Positions 1 to 6,141 are shown, counted from the stretch's first letter. The stretch: DNA of 6,412 nucleotides from Candidatus Levyibacteriota bacterium (GCA_003173915.1 PPGL01000045.1:1-6412), one strand, 5' to 3'. Notes: a model not told the origin generated them from the sequence alone. Translations and numbers: made by a program.

Positions 1-530
1 TCAACAAGTGTAAGTATTTCTTCTCCATTATGCTTATTGCGTAATGCGTACTGCTGAAGTGTTCTATACTCTGTCACTGCTTCCCTTCCCCCTGCAATAA
101 CCCCAAAATGCATTCTATTAAATGGCAGTCTCCCAACAGGCGCATTAATTTCTCCCTCGGATGGAACAATTTTCCCATGAGTAAGTGCAAGATAGACTTT
201 TTTTGTCGTACGGGTCATGAATTGTTCTTTAAGCTTGCCAAAACTTTCGGAATTTTTTGCAATGAGTAGCACCCCAGACGTTTCTTTATCAAGTCTATGG
301 ACTATTCCTCCCCTACTCCTAAATTCATCTTCGATATTATATGGAGAAGCATCTGTAGATTGCACTGTCGGCTCTTTTGTAGCAGTTGATTGTGTAAGAG
401 GAAAATGCTCTTCCACCCATTTTTGTACTGTAAGTTCGTCTTTATTGGTATCTGCATTGTTAACCGTCATTCCGGACGGTTTATTAATAACAAGAATATC
501 GCTGTCTTCAAAAAGAATATTTGGTTCCAT
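1..530 (-). CDS. RluA-family RNA pseudouridine synthase, C-terminus cut off by window edge
   Basis: This enzyme class isomerises specific uridines to pseudouridine in rRNA or tRNA in the cytoplasm. The 176 visible residues start with MEPNILFEDSDILVINKPSG, the typical opening of the RluA/RluD catalytic domain, where the family has 'YEDxxLLVxNKPxG'. The signature HRLDKETSG is at residues 78-86, with the catalytic aspartate at D81. There is no S4 RNA-binding domain before the catalytic domain, so this is a short-form protein. A polar linker of about 35 residues (40-74) separates the first strands from the signature. The ATG at 530 is chosen because the family homology starts within a few residues and no other in-frame ATG lies close upstream. 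No clear Shine-Dalgarno sequence is visible, and the start lies only 10 bp after a palindromic repeat. It lies 90 bp downstream of the Lgt-like gene and may be read from that operon. The substrate uridine cannot be assigned. Confidence 0.93.
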   Translation of the reverse strand, partial: MEPNILFEDSDILVINKPSGMTVNNADTNKDELTVQKWVEEHFPLTQSTATKEPTVQSTDASPYNIEDEFRSRGGIVHRLDKETSGVLLIAKNSESFGKLKEQFMTRTTKKVYLALTHGKIVPSEGEINAPVGRLPFNRMHFGVIAGGREAVTEYRTLQQYALRNKHNGEEILTLV

Positions 531-540
531 AATATAAGAA

Positions 541-600
541 AGTTCATAGTTAGTAGTTCATGGTTCATAGTAAACCATAAACTATAAACCATTAACCATC
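541..600 (-). repeat. Heptad-built palindromic intergenic element, copy 1
   Basis: On the plus strand, four seven-base units of the form RGTTNNT (541-568) are followed by AG and then four units of the inverse form TWAACYA (571-598). The two halves fold back on each other. Bases 554-567 pair with 571-584 as an uninterrupted 14-bp stem around a three-base loop (568-570), and weaker pairing extends outwards. The two imperfect positions in this stem are G-U pairs when the minus strand is the RNA but C-A mismatches in the plus-strand RNA, so the structure suits transcripts of the flanking genes. It begins 20 bp after the stop of the Lgt-like gene and ends 10 bp before the pseudouridine synthase start. 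It matches copy 2 (3319-3376) at roughly 87% by eye. Its role is unknown. Transcript 3'-end protection, termination or a mobile palindromic repeat are all possible. Confidence 0.85.
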
Positions 601-620
601 AAACTACCTTTATTCAAGCA

Positions 621-1322
621 TTATCTCCTCTTCATGCTCTTATAAAATCCTCCAAGGGTTTCCTGCTGAATGTATAATGCTAAAAATAATAATAAAAGAA
701 ATATCTGTAAAATATTTTCTGTTGAAAGTACAGTAAAATTTTTCGGGCCACGAAGTCCCATTCCAAGAAGAAATTCAAGAGTTGCAAAACAAGCAAACCC
801 AATAAACCCAGTTGTACTATCTTTTAATTTTCCAAGAGTAAAGAGTCGTAAAAATAAAATAAAGAGTCCCAAAAATGCAACAGATCCTGCAAAAAGCAAT
901 ATGATAGGTCGACCTGTCATAAACCAACTCAACCCAAATTCCACTAACAAACACATACTCCAAGTAAAGAAAAATGACAAAGAAAAAATATCAAAAACCC
1001 TTCCAAACGGAAGTTTTTTTCTTTTTGCATATATCCACACTAACAGCAGCGCGCCAACAATGCCTCCTGTAATCGAAAGCCCTGGAAAATAAGGAAATAA
1101 GAAAAATACCAATGGATTAAGATAATCAGACTTTATATGCTGCAGAACAAAAAAAACGCGAGAGAAAAAAAGAGATACACAGAATCCAATAAACGCGGCA
1201 TTAAAAAGTTGTTCGAGATTTACATTTTTTCGAAGGAGCAAAAAATCATCTTTTGCCAACACAAAAACACAATATAAAAAAAGAAATAGTCCTCCGATAA
1301 GAAGTTCTGGTATAAAAAACAT
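621..1322 (-). CDS. Lgt-fold integral membrane protein lacking catalytic residues (degenerate prolipoprotein diacylglyceryl transferase homologue)
   Basis: The protein has 233 residues, close to the length of a short Lgt, with about seven hydrophobic segments. True Lgt moves diacylglyceryl from phosphatidylglycerol to the lipobox cysteine of prolipoproteins at the inner membrane. Residues 35-112 resemble the family: the loop before the second helix, then GLSITGGIVGALLL and YAKRKKLPFGRVFDI, which correspond to 'GLSIHGGLIGA' and 'ARRKKLPFxxxxDI'. The essential histidine (H103 in E. coli) is threonine T85 here. The signature 'GRxGNFxNGE' is absent; the matching stretch at about 124-138 is CLLVEFGLSWFMTGR. 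The late conserved arginine before 'EF' is also missing around 177-184. It is therefore unlikely to be a working Lgt and may have another lipid or membrane role. The gene starts 3 bp after the MFS stop, so the two are probably co-translated. Family comparison is from memory, without an alignment tool. Confidence 0.8.
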   Translation of the reverse strand: MFFIPELLIGGLFLFLYCVFVLAKDDFLLLRKNVNLEQLFNAAFIGFCVSLFFSRVFFVLQHIKSDYLNPLVFFLFPYFPGLSITGGIVGALLLVWIYAKRKKLPFGRVFDIFSLSFFFTWSMCLLVEFGLSWFMTGRPIILLFAGSVAFLGLFILFLRLFTLGKLKDSTTGFIGFACFATLEFLLGMGLRGPKNFTVLSTENILQIFLLLLFLALYIQQETLGGFYKSMKRR

Positions 1323-1325
1323 ACT

Positions 1326-2588
1326 CTATAACATGAGACGAAATATCCCAATTCCTCCAATAATAATGCCAATCCCTGTCAAAACTGTTCCAACGCCAAA
1401 TACATCTGCGAAAGATCCTACCATAATAACAGGAATTATGGAAAAAAACGAGGACAAACTATTGAGCGCTCCGTACACTTTTCCTCGCATTTCATCAGTT
1501 GTATTTTCTTGCACCAAAGTATTTGACGGAACAAAAATAAAAGAATTTGCAATTCCAAGAAAAAATGCCAAAACAACCATAATATGTAAAATAGAAATTT
1601 CAAAAATATGAGGAAGAATCATATTGATTGTCTGAATAATTGCCTGAGATGTAACCTTCGAACCAAATGGCATAAGAAAAATAACAATTGCTGAAATAAA
1701 TAATCCAATATTTGCGCTTTTATGTCTATTAAATCCATGGAAAAAATTTGCAACAATATATGCCCCAACTGCCATACCAATCACAGCAGGCGTTACAAAA
1801 AGTAGTGGAAATTCGTTGACACTAATACCAAGTATTTGCTTTGCGAATCCTGGACCAAGAACAGCGATAAGAAGTAGTAACACTTGAGAAAGTACCAAAA
1901 GAGAAAATGCATGAGTAACATCTTTTACTTTTACAATCGCATGAAGAGCACGTTTAATCTCAATCCCAATATGCACGGGCGCCTCTTCGTGATTTTTTTG
2001 CTTGTCCTTTGCTTCTGTTGGTTTGAGAACAATAAGAAACGCGCAAATTGCTGCAATAATAAAAAGTCCTGAAAGCAAAAAAATTGCATTGGAGGTCCCT
2101 AAAATAAGTAAAAATGGTCCAGAAAGTGCAAAGGCAAAAAGTACCGATCCAAACCATGCCATGCTAAACAGTGCATTTGCAGAAATAAGGTGTTCTTTTG
2201 GAACAATAAGCGGAATAATTGGAGTTTCTGCAGGAATAAAAAACTGCGTAATAATCGCACTGAGAAAAGAAATGGTATATATGGCAAGAAGATTGCTATG
2301 CAAAAATGCCAAGAGAAATAAGAGAACTGCACGAAGAATATTCGTCACAACCAAGACATTCTTTTTGTTCCATCTATCTACAAAAGCTCCGGCAATAATA
2401 CCAAAAATAGTTGCCGGAATAGTAAAAGAAAGTACAATTCCAGAAACAGCAGTATTCGAACTTGTCAAAGAGTATGCCACAAGAAGCAGAATAAAATTAA
2501 GCATATTCATTGCAACTTGAGAGAATACTTCAGAAAACCAGAGAAAGGTAAACGAGCGATATCGAAGCGCTTGGAAAAACTTTTCCAT
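1326..2588 (-). CDS. Major facilitator superfamily transporter, EntS/MFS_3-like
   Basis: The protein has 420 residues and about twelve predicted membrane segments, split by a charged cytoplasmic loop (about 189-210, rich in K and E) between the two six-helix halves. The motif between helices 2 and 3, GAFVDRWNKK (67-76), is the MFS motif A with the conserved aspartate and arginine. Near the end, NTLVQENTTDEMRGKVYG (356-373) matches the region typical of the MFS_3 branch, 'N-x-x-x-Q-x-x-x-x-D-E-x-R-G-R'. That branch includes the enterobactin exporter and macrolide or drug exporters, so proton-driven efflux of a small molecule is the best guess. The substrate is not predictable. It has its own promoter with an extended -10 directly upstream, which gives a very short leader. 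The stop is 3 bp before the start of the Lgt-like gene, forming a two-gene operon. Confidence 0.9.
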   Translation of the reverse strand: MEKFFQALRYRSFTFLWFSEVFSQVAMNMLNFILLLVAYSLTSSNTAVSGIVLSFTIPATIFGIIAGAFVDRWNKKNVLVVTNILRAVLLFLLAFLHSNLLAIYTISFLSAIITQFFIPAETPIIPLIVPKEHLISANALFSMAWFGSVLFAFALSGPFLLILGTSNAIFLLSGLFIIAAICAFLIVLKPTEAKDKQKNHEEAPVHIGIEIKRALHAIVKVKDVTHAFSLLVLSQVLLLLIAVLGPGFAKQILGISVNEFPLLFVTPAVIGMAVGAYIVANFFHGFNRHKSANIGLFISAIVIFLMPFGSKVTSQAIIQTINMILPHIFEISILHIMVVLAFFLGIANSFIFVPSNTLVQENTTDEMRGKVYGALNSLSSFFSIIPVIMVGSFADVFGVGTVLTGIGIIIGGIGIFRLML

Positions 2589-2600
2589 AGAGATTGCCTT

Positions 2601-2629
2601 ATTATACCAAATAAATGCTTGTTTAATAG
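2601..2629 (-). promoter_or_regulatory. Extended -10 promoter for the MFS/Lgt-like operon
   Basis: On the minus strand, a perfect TATAAT (2606-2601) is preceded by TGG (2609-2607), an extended -10 element. The -35 region 17 bp upstream (CTATTA, 2629-2624) is poor, as is common when the -10 is extended. A start about seven bases downstream falls near 2594, an A, leaving only about five or six bases of leader before the ATG at 2588. AAGG lies 8 bases before the ATG but would sit at or ahead of the predicted RNA start. Confidence 0.6.
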
Positions 2630-2634
2630 AAGAG

Positions 2635-2687
2635 GGTTAGTTGGTTACTTAGTTATTTCGTTCCTGGTTAATTGGTTAGTTACTATC
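2635..2687. repeat. Degenerate eight-base tandem repeat of GGTTARTT type
   Basis: This lies in the 120-bp gap between the EF-P stop and the MFS start. On the plus strand, units GGTTAGTT, GGTTACTT, AGTTATTT, CGTTCCT, GGTTAATT and GGTTAGTT follow one another from 2635 to 2681. The fourth unit is one base short, and the array closes with ACTATC. It resembles the left halves of the palindromic elements at 541-600 and 3319-3376, but it has a period of eight and no comparable inverted half. Only weak pairing with ACTATTACC at 2691-2699 is possible. It may be a diverged or half-deleted member of the same family. Like them, it sits between a gene's stop and the next gene's promoter. Confidence 0.6.
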
Positions 2688-2708
2688 TGCACTATTACCT
2701 ATTGGCTA

Positions 2709-3263
2709 TTAAGCTCTTTCAGTATATTGGCCTGTGCGAGTATCAACGCGAATTTTTTCTCCTTCACTAATAAAAAGTGGAACCTTTACTTTTATACCAT
2801 TTTCGAGAACTGCATCTTTAAATACATTTGATGCTGAATTTCCTTTCACTCCAGGAGCTGTTTCTTTTACAACGAGTTCGACTTTTGGAGGCAGTTGCAC
2901 ACTTAATGCTTCGTCTTCCATAAATGCAATCATATAGGTATCCCCTTCTCGTAAAAATGCTTCTCCTTCAATAATGGTAAGTGGAATGGTTATTTGTTCG
3001 TAGGTGTCTGGGTGCATAAAAAATGCACTATCACCATCTTTGTACAAAAATTGCATTTCCTTCTTATTGACGGCAACATCATTTACTTTTGCTCCGTTAA
3101 TAAAACTTTTTTCTGTTGTTGTACCGGTACGAAGATTTTTCACCTTAACTTTGATTGTCGCACTTCCCCGACCAAGCTTTATATGTTCGTAGGATAATAC
3201 TTGCCACAGCTGGCCATCTTGATCGTAAATTGTGCCTGCTCGAAGTTCTGAAACAACTAACAT
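2709..3263 (-). CDS. efp: Translation elongation factor P
   Basis: EF-P binds stalled ribosomes between the P and E sites and promotes peptide bond formation at polyproline stretches. From the ATG at 3263 the protein is 184 residues with the usual three domains: KOW-like (about 1-62), OB (63-123) and a C-terminal OB (125-184). The C-terminal signature KDAVLENGIKVKVPLFISEG at 149-168 fits the EF-P family pattern. In the loop that reaches the peptidyl-tRNA the sequence is KLGRGSA, with arginine at residue 32 where many bacteria carry a modified lysine (KPGKG), and leucine in place of the usual proline. An in-frame ATG at 3272 lies directly after the -10 box and would not be transcribed, so the start at 3263 is preferred; this gives an almost leaderless mRNA. 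It is an independent unit downstream of the aminopeptidase. Confidence 0.96.
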   Translation of the reverse strand: MLVVSELRAGTIYDQDGQLWQVLSYEHIKLGRGSATIKVKVKNLRTGTTTEKSFINGAKVNDVAVNKKEMQFLYKDGDSAFFMHPDTYEQITIPLTIIEGEAFLREGDTYMIAFMEDEALSVQLPPKVELVVKETAPGVKGNSASNVFKDAVLENGIKVKVPLFISEGEKIRVDTRTGQYTERA

Positions 3264-3272
3264 ATTGAGCAT

Positions 3273-3301
3273 ATTATAGCAGTCTTTCTGTTTTTTGAGA
3301 A
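3273..3301 (-). promoter_or_regulatory. Extended -10 promoter for efp, giving a leaderless transcript
   Basis: On the minus strand, TATAAT occupies 3278-3273 and is preceded by TGC (3281-3279), an extended -10. A weak -35, TTCTCA (3301-3296), lies at a 17-bp spacing. Initiation six to seven bases past the -10 falls on the adenines at 3266-3265, only two or three bases before the ATG at 3263. Confidence 0.65.
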
Positions 3302-3318
3302 GATGCCTACATAAAACG

Positions 3319-3376
3319 AGTTCGTAGTTACTAGTTTATGGTTCATAGTACAATAAACTATCAACCAGTAACCATC
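3319..3376 (-). repeat. Heptad-built palindromic intergenic element, copy 2
   Basis: On the plus strand, four RGTTNNT units (3319-3346) are followed by a short centre and three inverse units (3354-3374), with the same TC end as copy 1. It aligns with copy 1 over its whole length with about six substitutions and a two-base gap in the centre. As minus-strand RNA, 3354-3361 and 3332-3339 pair perfectly over eight bases, with weaker flanking pairs outside. Its minus-strand 5' end overlaps the last base of the aminopeptidase TAG stop (3378-3376). On the other side, a T-rich stretch (GTTTTATG on the minus strand) follows, and the efp promoter begins 18 bp further on. A role in ending or protecting the aminopeptidase transcript is possible but not shown. 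Confidence 0.85.
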
Positions 3377-5922
3377 TACACAGACTTGAGGAACTCTAAA
3401 ATTTTCTCTCCATCTCGATTGAGCCAATCGATATTTGCGTTAATTCTTTCAACTGCCTGATTTATTGTACGTGCAAGCTCTTTCACTTTATGGGCAGCAA
3501 AAAAATCTTCAACCTCTGTCAGCATTTCTTTTGATGCAATCTCTCCAACTCCTTCGATTAGCCGGGAAAATCCATGAAGTCCTTTGTACTCTTTTTCAAA
3601 AAGTAACCAGTGCGTTGTAATAAAATTCCATGCGAGTCTTTTTCCATGAGGATTGCCAAAAACAAGCATGATAAATCGTGATTTGTCTTGCCATCTCACT
3701 TCATCTAACAGGAAAAAGTTAAGTGTTTTTTCAAGCATACTAACATTTCTAAACTGTGTGAGTGCAACAATAAGACGAATTTTTTCTTGTTCTAATGTTT
3801 CTTTTTTGTAAAGCGTTACGAGTTGTTCGAATTCTTTTTCTCCTCCGTATTCTGCAACAAGCGAAAACACAACACTACGGATATTTGGATCTATTGTTTC
3901 TTTGCCTGAAACGTAGGAAGAAAAGATTTCTCTTGCTTTTTCTATTGTTTTTGTATCTCCAAAGCGTCCAAAAGCAGAAAGAACAGTTGCTCGAAGCAAA
4001 ACAGCAGTATGTGACTCTCCTTTTTTAGCAGTCCAGCCAACATTAGCAGCTATTGAGGCAATAATACCCCTCGCAAACAGATGAAATTTTTCTAATGCTC
4101 CCGGAATTTCGTAGATAATATTCTCTATTGCTCCGAGATAGGCAATAATGGTACTCCAGACAATATAATCATCTTCATTTTTATAACTTTCCAAAAGTCG
4201 TAGCGTCTCATCTGTGGCAAGCATTCCTGCTTTACTTGCTGCAAATGCATCTCGAATAATACCCATCCTATCAATTGGAGAAAGCGCTTTTTCTAAAATT
4301 GGCTGATGTAATGCTTTATAGTTAACGGGTGAATAAATAGTCCTGACAAATGCTGCCTCTTCGCTGTTAAATTTAACCCAACTCTTTTCCTTCGCATGAG
4401 GAAGACGTGTCAGTTGCTCATGAATAAGAAGCGCTTCAGAATTTTTTGAACTCTGTGTCACACGAAGTGGAATATTCCAAACAGTATCATCTTTTATAGC
4501 AGAGACTGGTGTTGCAAAAAAATGCTTTTGAGAAATTATCAAATCCTTCCCTTCTTGTGAAACTGTTATGAGTGGATATCCAGGTTTTTGCGTCCAAAAC
4601 TGCATAATTTCTTTTACATCTTTTTTTGAAACACTAGACAATGCTTCCCACAAATCTTCTGTTTGGGCATTTTGATAGGCATGTTTCTTAAGATAGAAAC
4701 GAAGACCATCTCGAAAAACAGCTTCTCCCAAAAAACTTGCAAGCATATAAATTACACTTGCTCCTTTTGCATAACTTATTCCATCAAAAATTTCTTTAAC
4801 ATTTCTGTCATCGTCGATGGGAATTTCAATTGGATGAGTATTTTTTAGTCCATCAAGCCCAAGTGCCGAGTTGTGTTCGGTAACTGCAAATTGTTTCCAC
4901 AATTCCCATTCAGGATATAGTGAGTTAATTGCGAGATATTCAATATAACATGCAAATCCTTCATTAAGCCACAAATGTGTCCACCATTCCATTGTTACCA
5001 AATTGCCAAACCACATATGAGCAAGTTCGTGTGCAATAACAAGCGCAGCCCATTGTTTATTCACAAGAGAAGACCTTTCTTCATCAATCAGAAGAATTGA
5101 CTCACGAAATGTTACTGCTCCCCAATTTTCCATCGCACCTGCATCAAAATCAGGAATAGCAATTACATTAAGTAGTGGCAATGGATAAGAAATGGCAAAG
5201 TATTCATTAAAAAATGATAATACCTTTGTTGCGACAGTAAGACTAAATTTTGTGAGTTCACTTTTTCCAGGAGTGGTAAATGCTCGCACTAAAACTCCTT
5301 CTCTTGTTTTTTGCTCTTGTGATTCAAGTTTGCCAACAATAAAAGCAAGCAGATAGGTAGACATTTTCGGAGTTGGTGAAAAATGATACGAGGTAAGTCC
5401 ATTTTTTTCTTCTGTTATTGTATCTTCTTTGGTATTTGAGATTGCAATGCAGTCTTTTGGGACAGTAAGTGTTACATCAAACACAGCTTTTGCCGATGGC
5501 TCGTCAATACACACAAATGCTTGCCTTGCGCCAATTTCCTCAAATTGTGTTACTGCCATGTATTTGCTTTCTCCATTTTCCTCGTAGCGACTTCTATACC
5601 ACCCCTTTGCTTTTTCTCCAAGAATTCCGCTAAATTCTACGTGAAGCACCTTTTCTCCTGCCGAAAGTTTGTGATCAAAGGTAAACGTAACTGTTTTTGC
5701 ATCTTCATCATACGTAACAACAGGCACATACGTTTTGCCATCGTCAATAAGCTCTGCACGTTTGACACTCAGTTCTGAAGCATGGAAAGTAAGAGATTGA
5801 GACGCTCGTGTCAAAGCAAAGGTAACGATTTCTTTCCCTGAAAAGACAAATTCTTCCAAATTTGGAGTTAGCAACAATGTGTAGTGATGTGGCTGGATAA
5901 GTGAAAATAATCTTTTTGGCAT
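3376..5922 (-). CDS. M1-family zinc aminopeptidase (gluzincin, puromycin-sensitive/ERAP-like)
   Basis: This enzyme removes N-terminal residues from peptides, most likely in the cytoplasm as the last step of protein turnover, since no signal peptide is seen. From the ATG at 5922 it has 848 residues, the normal length for this family. The N-terminal beta domain holds QPHHYTLLLTPNL near the start and CIDEP at 138-142. The exopeptidase motif GAMEN is at 262-266. The zinc site is HELAH (H298, E299, H302) followed after 18 residues by E321 in LNEG. The catalytic tyrosine is probably Y384 in GISYAKGASV. A helical ERAP1_C-like C-terminal domain completes the protein and ends with the family-typical ERINANIDWLNRDGEKILEF. 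A longer reading frame from a TTG at 5976 would add 18 residues, but that TTG lies within the promoter's -35 box and homology begins after 5922. The active site looks intact. Substrate preference cannot be read from sequence. Confidence 0.96.
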   Translation of the reverse strand: MPKRLFSLIQPHHYTLLLTPNLEEFVFSGKEIVTFALTRASQSLTFHASELSVKRAELIDDGKTYVPVVTYDEDAKTVTFTFDHKLSAGEKVLHVEFSGILGEKAKGWYRSRYEENGESKYMAVTQFEEIGARQAFVCIDEPSAKAVFDVTLTVPKDCIAISNTKEDTITEEKNGLTSYHFSPTPKMSTYLLAFIVGKLESQEQKTREGVLVRAFTTPGKSELTKFSLTVATKVLSFFNEYFAISYPLPLLNVIAIPDFDAGAMENWGAVTFRESILLIDEERSSLVNKQWAALVIAHELAHMWFGNLVTMEWWTHLWLNEGFACYIEYLAINSLYPEWELWKQFAVTEHNSALGLDGLKNTHPIEIPIDDDRNVKEIFDGISYAKGASVIYMLASFLGEAVFRDGLRFYLKKHAYQNAQTEDLWEALSSVSKKDVKEIMQFWTQKPGYPLITVSQEGKDLIISQKHFFATPVSAIKDDTVWNIPLRVTQSSKNSEALLIHEQLTRLPHAKEKSWVKFNSEEAAFVRTIYSPVNYKALHQPILEKALSPIDRMGIIRDAFAASKAGMLATDETLRLLESYKNEDDYIVWSTIIAYLGAIENIIYEIPGALEKFHLFARGIIASIAANVGWTAKKGESHTAVLLRATVLSAFGRFGDTKTIEKAREIFSSYVSGKETIDPNIRSVVFSLVAEYGGEKEFEQLVTLYKKETLEQEKIRLIVALTQFRNVSMLEKTLNFFLLDEVRWQDKSRFIMLVFGNPHGKRLAWNFITTHWLLFEKEYKGLHGFSRLIEGVGEIASKEMLTEVEDFFAAHKVKELARTINQAVERINANIDWLNRDGEKILEFLKSV

Positions 5923-5928
5923 AGGCTG

Positions 5929-5958
5929 TTGATACAGGTATACCAGAAAGTATATAAT
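5929..5958 (+). promoter_or_regulatory. Sigma-70-type promoter of tRNA-Leu
   Basis: TTGATA (5929-5934) and a perfect TATAAT (5953-5958) are separated by 18 bp on the plus strand. Transcription would begin near 5965, leaving a 5' leader of about 34 bases to be trimmed by RNase P. The -35 lies just outside the aminopeptidase coding region, and its -10 overlaps that gene's own -10. Confidence 0.7.
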
Positions 5959-5976
5959 AGAAAGGCTAAAATTCAA
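5949..5976 (-). promoter_or_regulatory. Promoter of the M1 aminopeptidase gene, overlapping the tRNA promoter
   Basis: On the minus strand, TTGAAT (5976-5971) and TATACT (5954-5949) are separated by 16 bp. A start near 5942 gives a leader of about 20 bases before the ATG at 5922, with no evident Shine-Dalgarno sequence. The first codons of the longer TTG-started reading frame coincide with the -35 box, which argues against that start. Confidence 0.55.
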
Positions 5977-5998
5977 AGTGAAACTTTTGGGAAAATAC

Positions 5999-6083
5999 GC
6001 CAGGATGGTGGAATGGTAGACACGAAGGTCTCAAAAACCTTTGAAGGTAATTCTTCATGTGGGTTCGACTCCCTCTCCTGGCA
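5999..6083 (+). tRNA. tRNA-Leu, anticodon CAA (reads UUG)
   Basis: The 85-base class II tRNA has a perfect seven-pair acceptor stem (GCCAGGA 5999-6005 with TCCTGGC 6076-6082) and discriminator A at 6083. The D arm closes with GTG/CAC. The anticodon stem AAGGT/ACCTT (6025-6029, 6037-6041) carries loop CTCAAAA with anticodon CAA at 6032-6034. The long variable arm (6042-6058) pairs GAAG with CTTC, as expected for leucine. The T loop is TTCGACT (6064-6070). The second T-stem pair (6060 with 6074) is a U-U mismatch. The 3' CCA is not encoded, because CCC follows the discriminator, so a CCA-adding enzyme is needed. It is the only plus-strand gene here and has its own promoter. Confidence 0.97.
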
Positions 6084-6125
6084 CCCAACGACTCTTCAAT
6101 CAAACTACACTGAGTTATGTGCTAC

Positions 6126-6140
6126 GCTGTTACAGCTTCC
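6126..6140 (+). terminator. Possible weak terminator hairpin between tRNA and convergent gene
   Basis: GCTGTTACAGC (6126-6136) can form a four-pair GCTG/CAGC stem with a TTA loop, and a T-rich stretch (TTCCTTTATTT) follows on the plus strand. It lies 43 bases past the tRNA and just beyond the stop of the convergent gene. The stem is short and the T tract is broken, so termination here is uncertain. Confidence 0.25.
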
Positions 6141-6141
6141 T

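Noticed and set aside
531..536. TATATT just before the pseudouridine synthase ATG as its -10 box
   Set aside because: It would start RNA inside the coding sequence, and the next in-frame ATG would delete the conserved NKPSG segment.
217..537. Plus-strand open frame of 106 codons
   Set aside because: It lies antisense to the pseudouridine synthase, whose HRLD motif and homology fix the coding strand.
670..1092. Plus-strand open frame of 140 codons
   Set aside because: It is antisense to the Lgt-like gene, with basic, low-complexity content typical of the reverse of a membrane protein gene.
2002..2520. Plus-strand open frame of 172 codons
   Set aside because: It is antisense to the MFS transporter, whose motif A and membrane pattern are clear on the minus strand.
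3264..3272. ATG at 3272 as the EF-P start
   Set aside because: It directly follows the -10 box and so precedes the expected RNA start; the ATG at 3263 gives normal EF-P length.
541..3376. CRISPR array built from the short repeats
   Set aside because: The units are seven or eight bases, contiguous without spacers, and palindromically arranged.
5923..5976. Extra 18 residues at the aminopeptidase N-terminus from a TTG start at 5976
   Set aside because: The TTG and next codon form the promoter's -35 box, and family homology begins after the ATG at 5922.
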